From NCBI GenBank assembly GCA_051009035.1, contig JBPCWY010000044.1, forward strand, positions 1 through 7,508: a DNA stretch of 7,508 bases, read 5' to 3'. Every line of letters begins with the position of its first letter. Within the stretch, counting starts at the first letter, position 1. The notes under the pieces are model-generated. The model had not been told where the DNA came from, made no database searches, and was given only the letters and a program-made list of their open reading frames with translations. Below, one piece after another: positions 1 through 5,440 of this stretch. The position numbers and the translations under genes are program-made. The DNA is from Persebacter sp051009035. Its GTDB lineage: Bacteria > Pseudomonadota > Gammaproteobacteria > Tethybacterales > Persebacteraceae.

Positions 1-5
1 ATTTT

Positions 6-1115
6 ATGAAAACCAAAGCCGCCGTCGCCTTTGGCGCGGGACAGCCGCTTTCCATGGAAACGCTGGATTTGCAGGGACCGCAAGCCGGCGAAGTGCTGGT
101 GGAAATTAAAGCCACGGGCATCTGCCATACGGACGAATTTACCCTTTCGGGCGCGGATCCGGAGGGGATTTTTCCCGCCGTGCTGGGGCATGAAGGCGCG
201 GGCGTTGTCGCGGAAATCGGCGAAGGCGTGCAGTCCGTCCGCCCCGGCGACCATGTCATCCCGCTTTATACGCCGGAGTGCCGGCAGTGCGAATACTGCG
301 TCAGCGGCAAAACGAATTTGTGCCAGGCGATTCGCGCAACGCAGGGGCGGGGGGTGATGCCGGACGGCGGCTCCCGTTTTTCGCTGGACGGCGAAACGGT
401 TTTTCATTACATGGGAACTTCCACTTTTTCCAACTATACGGTGTTGCCCGAAATCGCCGTCGCCAAAATCCGCGAAGACGCGCCGTTTGACAAAGTTTGC
501 TACATCGGCTGCGGCGTGACGACCGGCATCGGCGCGGTAATTAATACCGCAAAAGTCCGTCCCGGCGACAATGTCGCCGTTTTTGGGCTGGGCGGCATCG
601 GGCTGAATGTGGTGCAGGGCGCGCGGCTTGCCGGGGCGAATATGATTATCGGCGTGGATATTAATCCGGCGCGCAAAGCGCTCGCCGAGCGGTTTGGCAT
701 GACGCATTTTGTCAACCCCGAAGAAACCGGCGAAGACCTCGTCCCGTATCTGGTGAATTTGACCGGCGGCGGCGCGGATTTTAGTTTTGAGTGCATCGGC
801 AATGTAAAAGTCATGCGGCAGGCACTGGAATGCTGCCACAAAGGATGGGGCGAATCGGTGATTATCGGCGTCGCCGGGGCGGGCGAAGAAATCAGCACGC
901 GCCCGTTCCAGCTCGTCACCGGACGCGTCTGGCGCGGCACGGCGTTCGGCGGCGCGCGCGGGCGCACCGATGTGCCGAAAATCGTGGATTGGTATATGGA
1001 CGGCAAAATACAAATAGACCCGCTCATCACCCACACGATGCCGCCGGACAAAATCAACGCCGGTTTTGATTTAATGCGCCAAGGCGAATCCATCCGCGGC
1101 GTCGTGGTATTTTGA
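6..1115 (+). CDS. frmA: S-(hydroxymethyl)glutathione dehydrogenase / class III alcohol dehydrogenase
   Basis: Zinc- and NAD-dependent medium-chain dehydrogenase that oxidises S-hydroxymethylglutathione (formaldehyde plus glutathione) to S-formylglutathione in the cytoplasm. At 369 aa it has the length of E. coli FrmA and appears complete. Visible residues: catalytic zinc ligands C40, H62 (GHEGAG) and C169 (GCGVTTGIG); the structural-zinc quartet C92, C95, C98 and C106; the Rossmann glycine motif GLGGIG at 194-199; and D218 at the end of the second strand, which favours NAD over NADP. Class III markers are the DPEG motif at 51-54 and R115, at the position where human ADH5 uses an arginine to hold the glutathione carboxylate. 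The long stretch STRPFQLVTGRVWRG (297-311) is also characteristic. Only 5 nt lie upstream in the window, so its promoter is not visible. Its leucine codons are mainly CTN (16 of 21 by my count), unlike the genes downstream. No link to the sugar genes is apparent. Confidence 0.97.
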   Translation: MKTKAAVAFGAGQPLSMETLDLQGPQAGEVLVEIKATGICHTDEFTLSGADPEGIFPAVLGHEGAGVVAEIGEGVQSVRPGDHVIPLYTPECRQCEYCVSGKTNLCQAIRATQGRGVMPDGGSRFSLDGETVFHYMGTSTFSNYTVLPEIAVAKIREDAPFDKVCYIGCGVTTGIGAVINTAKVRPGDNVAVFGLGGIGLNVVQGARLAGANMIIGVDINPARKALAERFGMTHFVNPEETGEDLVPYLVNLTGGGADFSFECIGNVKVMRQALECCHKGWGESVIIGVAGAGEEISTRPFQLVTGRVWRGTAFGGARGRTDVPKIVDWYMDGKIQIDPLITHTMPPDKINAGFDLMRQGESIRGVVVF

Positions 1116-1122
1116 GAAAGTT

Positions 1123-1151
1123 TTGGCGGCGCGCGGGAAAATTGCTATAAT
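1123..1151 (+). promoter_or_regulatory. Sigma-70-type extended -10 promoter ahead of hicB
   Basis: A perfect extended -10, TGCTATAAT, lies at 1143-1151. A 4/6 match to the -35 consensus, TTGGCG, lies at 1123-1128, with a 17-bp spacer. The predicted transcription start is near 1158, giving a 5' leader of about 27 nt before the hicB ATG at 1185. No other convincing promoter is seen until position 4715, so this one may drive the TA pair and also the ketoisomerase, FkbH, ACP and GNAT genes. The promoter is seen directly in sequence; its extent of action is inferred. Confidence 0.72.
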
Positions 1152-1163
1152 TTCAGCCAAATT
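1139..1163 (+). promoter_or_regulatory. Candidate operator: three alternating AAATT / AATTT boxes over the hicB promoter
   Basis: AAATT (1139-1143), AATTT (1149-1153) and AAATT (1159-1163) start exactly 10 bp apart. They form two overlapping inverted repeats, each with a 5-bp spacer, and a direct AAATTG repeat at 1139 and 1159. The array covers the -10 element and the predicted start site. TA operons are typically autorepressed by antitoxin or complex binding at such palindromes, so this is a candidate HicB site. AT-rich promoter composition could produce part of this pattern by chance. Confidence 0.4.
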
Positions 1164-1173
1164 GTCCATAAAT

Positions 1174-1179
1174 GGGAGA
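1174..1179 (+). promoter_or_regulatory. Shine-Dalgarno of hicB
   Basis: GGGAGA ends 5 nt before the ATG at 1185. It is one of only two strong ribosome-binding sites in the window. It fixes the hicB start and implies that the antitoxin is translated independently and strongly. Confidence 0.7.
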
Positions 1180-1184
1180 ATACC

Positions 1185-1541
1185 ATGACAAAAGAATCGG
1201 TTGAAGTCCGAAAAGACGCGGAGGTGATTTCCATCCATGTCTGCCTGCGCGCGCGCGTCAAAAAAGAAAAACCGGGCATGTATGTGTCGTATTGCCCGTC
1301 TCTGGATTTATACAGCCAAGGCGAAACCGCCAAGGAAGCGCGGCTCAATATTATTGAAGCCGCGGAATTGTTCATAGAAACCTGCTTTGACGAAGGGACG
1401 CTGCAAGATGTTCTGCGCGAATGCGGATTTCACTACGCCGGCGAAAAAACGCCCCGCAAGCGGAAGAAGCGGGAAGGCGGATTTACCGGCGGGCGCGCGG
1501 TTAAAATCCCCGCCGAAATTCCCTTTGTAGCGTATTGTTAG
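1185..1541 (+). CDS. hicB: HicB-family antitoxin
   Basis: Antitoxin of a type II HicAB module, expected to bind and neutralise HicA. It is 118 aa. The HicB core is clear at about residues 32-66: YVSYCPSLDLYSQGETAKEA followed by an amphipathic helix (RLNIIEAAELFIE), matching the family pattern of CP.L...SQG.T..EA..N..EA..L. This core is the degenerate RNase-H-like fold used for toxin binding. The C-terminal part (about 87-118) begins with a basic stretch (TPRKRKKR) and ends in KIPAEIPFVAYC. I see no ribbon-helix-helix or helix-turn-helix there, although many HicB proteins carry one for autoregulation. The ATG at 1185 is chosen for its Shine-Dalgarno and its position below a strong promoter. 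The antitoxin precedes the toxin, the reverse of the common hicA-hicB order. Function is assigned from family motifs and the adjacent hicA. Confidence 0.88.
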   Translation: MTKESVEVRKDAEVISIHVCLRARVKKEKPGMYVSYCPSLDLYSQGETAKEARLNIIEAAELFIETCFDEGTLQDVLRECGFHYAGEKTPRKRKKREGGFTGGRAVKIPAEIPFVAYC

Positions 1542-1543
1542 GC

Positions 1544-1774
1544 ATGGACGGCAAATTGCCCGTTATCGGCGGCAGAGCGTTTGTCCGCTTTTTTTTGGCC
1601 CGCGGGTTTGTAAAAAAACGCCAAACAGGAAGCCATATCATTTTAACAAAGGCGGGAATAAAACGCCCGCTCGTAGTTCCCAATTATAAACAACTGTCGG
1701 ATGACATTATTTTTAGCAACCTCAAAACCGCCGGAATCTCCCGCGAAGAATTTATCCGCGCGCAGCGGCGTTAA
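1544..1774 (+). CDS. hicA: HicA-family toxin (mRNA interferase)
   Basis: Small dsRBD-like ribonuclease toxin that cleaves mRNA and is held in check by HicB. From ATG 1544 it is 76 aa, normal for HicA. Family features: P6 followed by the GGRAFVRFFLARGF helix; then KKRQTGSH at 24-31, where H31 is the catalytic histidine of the G-S-H motif; a strand with VVPNY (45-49); and the terminal LKTAGISREEF, the usual family ending. An in-frame TTG at 1535 would add three residues, but the ATG 2 nt after the hicB stop is preferred. No Shine-Dalgarno is visible, so translation is probably coupled to hicB, which would favour antitoxin excess. The gene has an 8-T run at 1589-1596 and a 7-A run at 1612-1618. 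Its stop lies 6 nt before the ketoisomerase start, with no terminator visible, so read-through into the sugar genes is likely. Confidence 0.9.
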   Translation: MDGKLPVIGGRAFVRFFLARGFVKKRQTGSHIILTKAGIKRPLVVPNYKQLSDDIIFSNLKTAGISREEFIRAQRR

Positions 1775-1780
1775 CTTCCG

Positions 1781-2182
1781 ATGACCCCGCAATTTTTGGA
1801 TTTTCGCATTTTTGCCGATTCGCGCGGCGCGCTTTTGGCGGCGGAAGGCGAAACGGATATTCCGTTCCGCATCGCCCGCGTATATTATTTGTTTAATATG
1901 CCGCCCGGCGCGCGGCGCGGCAGGCACGCCCACCGCGCGTTGCGGCAGGCGGCGGTGTGTTTGCGCGGGCGTTGCGACATTCTTTTGGACGGCGGCAAAA
2001 ACAAAACCGTTTGCCGTTTGGATTCTCCGGCGAAGGGCGTATTAATTGAAAAGATGGTTTGGCGCGAATTGTTTAATTTTTCGCCCGACTGCCTGCTTGC
2101 GGTTTTTGCTGACGCGCCGCATGACGAAAGCGATTATATCCGCGACTACGGCGCGTTTTTGGCGGCGCGCGAAAAAATATAA
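1781..2182 (+). CDS. fdtA: dTDP-4-oxo-6-deoxyglucose 3,4-ketoisomerase (FdtA/QdtA, WxcM-like cupin)
   Basis: Moves the keto group of dTDP-4-keto-6-deoxy-D-glucose from C4 to C3, committing the sugar to 3-amino-3,6-dideoxyhexoses. It is 133 aa, matching the usual 130-140 aa single-domain cupins. Motifs in order: DSRGALLAAEGE (13-24), the family's D.RG.L...E opening; PPGARRGRHAHR (41-52) with the paired histidines H49 and H51 of the active site; and SDYIRDYGAF (117-126), the hallmark C-terminal strand. The sequence does not distinguish FdtA (galacto, Fuc3N) from QdtA (gluco, Qui3N). The expected partner, a DegT aminotransferase, begins 4.3 kb downstream at 6514. There is no Shine-Dalgarno, and the start is 6 nt after hicA. 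The stop TAA directly abuts the ATG of the next gene, which indicates coupling. Confidence 0.88.
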   Translation: MTPQFLDFRIFADSRGALLAAEGETDIPFRIARVYYLFNMPPGARRGRHAHRALRQAAVCLRGRCDILLDGGKNKTVCRLDSPAKGVLIEKMVWRELFNFSPDCLLAVFADAPHDESDYIRDYGAFLAAREKI

Positions 2183-3850
2183 ATGCCCGCGCCCGCCGAC
2201 ATTTTACCGCGCGCCCGCGCGCAGGAAATTTTATTCGCGCCGATTCCCAACCGCGCGGATTTGTTGTCGTTGCCCGAATTTGCGGCGGCAAAAACGCGCC
2301 GCATCGCGGTCGTCCGCAACCACGCGATAGAACCGATGCATGCGCAAATGGAACAATACGCGCGTTTTGGCGGCTGGCGTCCGGAGTGGCATGTTTCGGA
2401 ATACGACGACTCGCTTTCGTTTCGCGGATTGGAAAACGGCGAACACGATGCGGCGTTGTTTTGGATTAATCCGCGGCAATACGAAACCGCGCCGGAAGAG
2501 CGGGCGCGCTGGCTTGCCGGGCGTTGCGCCGCCTTTCGCAACATTAGCGACGCGCCGGCGGTGCTGGCGACATGGACGGAAGATGAAAAACAAAGCGCGT
2601 TGCTGGCGAAATTATTGGAACCGCTTGCCGGATTTTATTACGCCGACATTGCCGCCGCCGCCGCGCAAACGGCGTTGTTGGACGGGCGGCGGGAATCGGC
2701 GACGGGGACGCCGTTATCGCGGGCGGCGCAAAATATTGCGGCGCGCGAAATTGCATGCCGCTGGTTGCCGGCAATTTTATTTGAGCCGCTCAAAGCGGTT
2801 TTGTTGGATTTGGACGGGACACTGCACCGGGGCGTGCTGGGCGAAGACGGTCCCGGCGGCGTGCAGTTGCCGGAAGGGCATCGGAAATTTCAACAAGCGC
2901 TTAAATCATTGCCGGCAAAAGGCGTTTTGTTGGGATTAATCTCGCGCAACGAAGAAAGCGATGTGCGGGAATTGTTTCAGCGGCGGCGCGACTATCCGTT
3001 GCGTTGGGAAGATTTTTCGGCGGCGACAATCGGCTGGCGGGACAAAGCGGAAAGCGTTTGCGAAGCCGCGATGCAAATGCGAATTGCGCCGGACGCCGCA
3101 TTGCTGGTTGACGACAATCCCGGCGAATTGCTTTCCGTTGCGGCGCGCCTGCCGGAGGCGAATTTGTTGTGGGCGGACGAAGACGCGGAAAAAACGGCGC
3201 GCGCGCTGGCGCATTATCCGCGCTTGTGGCGTTTTACGCGCGGGCGCGAAGATGCGGCGCGCGGCGCGGATTTGGCGGCAAACGCGGCGCGCGCAAAAAC
3301 ATGGGAAGCGGCGCAAAACGAAGACGAATATTTTCGGCAGCTGGAAATACATCTCCGGTTTGCGGTCAACCCGCGCCGCCGCTTGGCGCGCATGGCGCAG
3401 CTGGCAAACAAAACAAACCAGTTTAATTTATCATTGCGCCGCACGAACGAAGCGCAAACCGCCGCATTATTGGACGCGCCCGCATGCGATGCGGTCGCCG
3501 TGTCGTTGTCCGACCGGCTGTGCGACAGCGGCGTAATCGCGTTTGTCGCGGCGGCGCGCGAAGGCGCGGTGCTTGCCGTGCGCGAAATATGCATTAGCTG
3601 CCGCGCGTTGGGGCGAAAATTGGAAAGCGCGGTTATTTTCGGCGCGTTGCAACGCATGCCGAATTTTAAGAAATGCGAATCGGTAAAATTTGATTACGCG
3701 CGCGGCCCGCGCAACGAACCCGCTTTGGCATGGCTCAAAACGCAAACCGGCGGCGCGTTGCCGGACGGCGGCGCGGTTTTATCCGCGGCGCAAATTGCGT
3801 CCGCCGCGCCCAACCCTTTTATTTCCGCCGCGGAAGAAACGGATGAATAA
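2183..3850 (+). CDS. FkbH-like HAD-IIIC phosphatase/acyltransferase
   Basis: Belongs to the FkbH family; characterised members take D-1,3-bisphosphoglycerate, remove phosphate and load the glyceryl group onto the thiol of an ACP. It is 555 aa. Residues about 38-200 resemble the N-terminal SGNH-like domain of long FkbH proteins (VRNHAIEPMHAQM). The HAD-IIIC core follows: motif I DLDGTL with D209/D211 and then RGVLGEDG; motif II S254 in ISRNEESD; motif III K288 in GWRDK; and motif IV DDNPGE (310-315). The C-terminal part (about 385-555) has QLANKTNQFNLSLRR (406-420) and ISCRALGR (471-478), both diagnostic of the FkbH GNAT-like region. Motif I is divergent: usual members read DNTLWGG, here DGTLHRG. 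The start abuts the fdtA stop with no Shine-Dalgarno, and the 3' end overlaps the ACP by 8 nt, as expected of functional partners. Leucine codons are mostly TTG/TTA (18 of the first 25). The acyl product is inferred; glyceryl is the family default. Confidence 0.9.
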   Translation: MPAPADILPRARAQEILFAPIPNRADLLSLPEFAAAKTRRIAVVRNHAIEPMHAQMEQYARFGGWRPEWHVSEYDDSLSFRGLENGEHDAALFWINPRQYETAPEERARWLAGRCAAFRNISDAPAVLATWTEDEKQSALLAKLLEPLAGFYYADIAAAAAQTALLDGRRESATGTPLSRAAQNIAAREIACRWLPAILFEPLKAVLLDLDGTLHRGVLGEDGPGGVQLPEGHRKFQQALKSLPAKGVLLGLISRNEESDVRELFQRRRDYPLRWEDFSAATIGWRDKAESVCEAAMQMRIAPDAALLVDDNPGELLSVAARLPEANLLWADEDAEKTARALAHYPRLWRFTRGREDAARGADLAANAARAKTWEAAQNEDEYFRQLEIHLRFAVNPRRRLARMAQLANKTNQFNLSLRRTNEAQTAALLDAPACDAVAVSLSDRLCDSGVIAFVAAAREGAVLAVREICISCRALGRKLESAVIFGALQRMPNFKKCESVKFDYARGPRNEPALAWLKTQTGGALPDGGAVLSAAQIASAAPNPFISAAEETDE

Positions 3851-4106
3851 CCCGCCCCCGGACAAACAAACGCGCGCCGAAGTGCGGCGCATTATCGCCG
3901 CGGTATTAAAACTTCCGGCGCGGGATTGTTTTCGCCGCAAGGAAACGCCGGAATGGGATTCGCTGAAAAACTTGGAAGTTTTTTTCGCCTTGGAAGACGC
4001 TTTTGCCGTGGAGTTTGGCGAAGAAGAATTTACCGCTTTGGATTCCTGCGAAGCATTGGCGCGCGCTATTGCCGCAAAACGCGGGGAGGAATTGGATGCG
4101 CCATAA
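3843..4106 (+). CDS. Acyl carrier protein
   Basis: Stand-alone ACP of 87 aa that presumably carries the acyl group produced by the FkbH-like protein. After phosphopantetheinylation the attachment site would be S40 in EWDSLKNLE (37-45), the D-S-L motif of ACPs, preceded by a helix-I segment (VRRIIAAVLKL) and followed by the acidic helix II/III region (FFALEDAFAVEFGEEEF). The ATG at 3843 is chosen because it lies 6 nt after GGAAG (3832-3836), overlaps the FkbH stop, and gives a normal ACP length; the open frame upstream is the FkbH gene read out of frame. A 7-T run lies at 3979-3985. The 3' end overlaps the GNAT gene by 11 nt. The short overlaps on both sides suggest that FkbH, ACP and GNAT are made together and hand the acyl group along. 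Confidence 0.9.
   Translation: MNNPPPDKQTRAEVRRIIAAVLKLPARDCFRRKETPEWDSLKNLEVFFALEDAFAVEFGEEEFTALDSCEALARAIAAKRGEELDAP
4083..4090 (+). promoter_or_regulatory. Shine-Dalgarno of the GNAT gene, inside the ACP coding region
   Basis: GGGGAGGA ends 5 nt before ATG 4096. It is the strongest ribosome-binding site in the window and settles the start of the acyltransferase within the last codons of the ACP gene. Confidence 0.8.
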
Positions 4107-4662
4107 TTATTCGCGCGCCGGACCGTCGTTGCGGCTGCGCCCCGCCGGAGACGAAGACGCCGAATGCATCGTCCGCCTGCGCGCGGCGCGCGGCGAATAT
4201 TTGCATGCGGGCGCGCAAAACACAGCCGAACAACTGCAATGGCTGGCGGAATATTACAACCGCCCCGGCGAATATTATTTTACCGCCGAGCGGTTGCGCG
4301 ACAAGCGGCGGGAAGGGTTTGTCTGTATTTACAATATTAAAGACCGCCGCGCGGAATGGGGGCGCTGGGTGATGCGCGAAGATTCTTCCGCCGCCGCGGA
4401 ATGCGTTTGGTTAATGTATGCCGCCGCTTTCGGACAATTGCAATTGGACGCGGTATTTTCCGTCACCGCCGCGGAAAACAAGCAAGTCGTTTCGTTTCAT
4501 GAATCCTGCGGCGCCGCCGTAACGGAAACGCGCAAAAACTTTTTTACCTTAAACGGAAAACCCCGGGACGCGGTCGTCCATGAAATTACGGCGGAAACAT
4601 GGAAAACCGCCGCGCCCCGCCTGCGGCGGTTAATAGAACGGCGCGCCGGACGCGCGGAATAA
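4096..4662 (+). CDS. GNAT-family acyltransferase, candidate amino-sugar N-acyltransferase
   Basis: A 188-aa protein with the GNAT layout: the opening strand SLRLRPAGDEDAECIVRLRA (11-30), a central EWGRWVMRED (87-96) where the acyl-donor-binding strand is expected, and the typical C-terminal signature SVTAAENKQVVSFHESCGA (122-140). That signature corresponds to the N..S..lYek.GF region of RimJ/RimL- and PseH-like enzymes. The phosphate-binding loop is unusual: glycines expected in Q/R-x-x-G-x-G/A are absent, and DSSAAAECVW (96-105) stands in their place. Such enzymes acylate amines, and PseH acetylates an amino sugar. Following FkbH and ACP with an 11-nt overlap, this one may transfer the ACP-bound acyl group to the 3-amino sugar; that is inference. 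N-terminal protein acetylation is the alternative. The start is fixed by the strong Shine-Dalgarno at 4083-4090. Confidence 0.78.
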   Translation: MRHNYSRAGPSLRLRPAGDEDAECIVRLRAARGEYLHAGAQNTAEQLQWLAEYYNRPGEYYFTAERLRDKRREGFVCIYNIKDRRAEWGRWVMREDSSAAAECVWLMYAAAFGQLQLDAVFSVTAAENKQVVSFHESCGAAVTETRKNFFTLNGKPRDAVVHEITAETWKTAAPRLRRLIERRAGRAE

Positions 4663-4671
4663 ACGCAAAGC

Positions 4672-4718
4672 CGCAAAAACCGCGCGGCAATGCAAAGCGA
4701 AAAACGCGGCGCGGTGTT
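4672..4718 (+). repeat. Repeat copy and imperfect stem-loop between GNAT and methyltransferase genes
   Basis: The 14-mer CGCAAAAACCGCGC (4672-4685) is identical to the left arm of the hairpin at 6475-6488. Here its partner is degenerate: AAAACCGCGC (4676-4685) can pair with GCGCGGTGTT (4709-4718) with one mismatch around a 23-nt loop. The right arm runs into the extended -10 of the methyltransferase promoter. It could be the tail of the preceding transcript or a decayed repeat. The rest of this 67-nt gap shows no gene. Confidence 0.4.
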
Positions 4719-4723
4719 ATAAT
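4715..4723 (+). promoter_or_regulatory. Perfect extended -10 promoter, probably leaderless, for the methyltransferase gene
   Basis: TGTTATAAT is a consensus extended -10 element. Its last base is 6 nt before the ATG at 4730, so transcription would begin at or very near the start codon. No acceptable -35 is present at 17 bp, which extended -10 promoters tolerate. The only purine-rich stretch upstream of the ATG, GGGG at 4725-4728, is too close to act as a Shine-Dalgarno. Confidence 0.6.
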
Positions 4724-4729
4724 CGGGGC

Positions 4730-5440
4730 ATGGACGAAGAACGAAAACGGCTGGACGCAATCGCCGCCGGCGTTTCTTACGCCTCCGGCATCGGCGAAAA
4801 AACCAACCAATACGCGTTTCGCATTATCCGGCGGCATTACGCCGGCGGATGCGTTTGGGAAGCCGGCGCGGCGGAAGGCGCGTTGTCCGAAAAATTGGCG
4901 GAGTTGGACGCGCCGCTTACTTTGCTGGACGGGGCGGAAAAAAAATGCGTCTTGTTGCGGCGGCGTTTTCCAAACGCCGATGTCGTCCATTCTTTAATTG
5001 AAGAATACGAACCCGAAACGGGCGCGGACAATATTGTCGCAAGCCATGTGCTGGAACATGTCGCCGATGCGGACGCGGTTATGCGGCGGCTGGCATCGTG
5101 GCTCAATCCGGGCGGGCGGCTGTTTGTATTTACGCCGAATGCCATGTCCGTCCACCGGCAGGCGGCGGCGTTAATGGGATTGCTCCCGCACGAAGAAGCG
5201 TTAAACGAAACGGATAAAAAAATAGGACACCGGCGCGTTTTTCATCCGCTGTCGCTGCGCCGTTGCGTATCGGGGGCGGGGTTGCGTATTTTGCATTTCG
5301 GCGGTTATTGGTTAAAGCCGGTATCCAACGCGCAAATAGAATCGCACTGGGACGCGCGCATGACGGACGCGTTTTTGCGTCTGGGCGAAAACTATCCGGA
5401 CATTGCCGCGGAAATATACGCGGTCGCCGAAAAACCATGA
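4730..5440 (+). CDS. Class I SAM-dependent methyltransferase
   Basis: A 236-aa cytoplasmic methyltransferase of the Methyltransf_11/23 type. Motif I is VWEAGAAEGALSEKL (42-56), a variant of E/D-x-G-x-G-x-G with Ala in the second Gly position. The acidic residue that holds the SAM ribose is probably D67 (LLDGAEK). Motif II/III is NIVASHVLEHVADADAVMRR (101-120) followed by WLNPGGRLFVFTPN (124-137), which is very typical of this group. The C-terminal third (about 160-236) probably forms the acceptor site and matches nothing I recognise more specifically. It sits between acyl-sugar genes and a glycosyltransferase whose start overlaps its stop (ATGA, 5437-5440), so a sugar or sugar-acyl hydroxyl is the likeliest target; this is inference. 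An 8-A run lies at 4938-4945. The start is chosen because it opens the SAM domain at the normal distance and follows the promoter at 4715. Confidence 0.85.
   Translation: MDEERKRLDAIAAGVSYASGIGEKTNQYAFRIIRRHYAGGCVWEAGAAEGALSEKLAELDAPLTLLDGAEKKCVLLRRRFPNADVVHSLIEEYEPETGADNIVASHVLEHVADADAVMRRLASWLNPGGRLFVFTPNAMSVHRQAAALMGLLPHEEALNETDKKIGHRRVFHPLSLRRCVSGAGLRILHFGGYWLKPVSNAQIESHWDARMTDAFLRLGENYPDIAAEIYAVAEKP

Noticed and set aside
500..1093. 197-codon open frame on the minus strand inside frmA
   Set aside because: The + strand reading is an unmistakable class III ADH with all zinc ligands. The reverse frame is an artefact of GC-rich codon bias and has no family features.
1535..1543. TTG start at 1535 for hicA
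   Set aside because: It would add only Leu/Met-Leu-Gly before the ATG at 1544 and overlap the hicB stop, with no better Shine-Dalgarno. The ATG gives a normal HicA N-terminus.
3690..3842. Upstream extension of the ACP frame
   Set aside because: This part is the FkbH C-terminal region read out of frame. The ATG at 3843 with GGAAG upstream gives the normal ACP size.
2183..3850. The FkbH-like gene as a sign of a polyketide cluster in the window
   Set aside because: No ketosynthase, acyltransferase or dehydrogenase domains are present. The neighbours are nucleotide-sugar and glycosyltransfer enzymes.
5263..5436. Upstream extension of the glycosyltransferase frame
   Set aside because: It overlaps the conserved end of the methyltransferase and contains no GT2 sequence. 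The ATG at 5437 begins just before the first GT-A strand.
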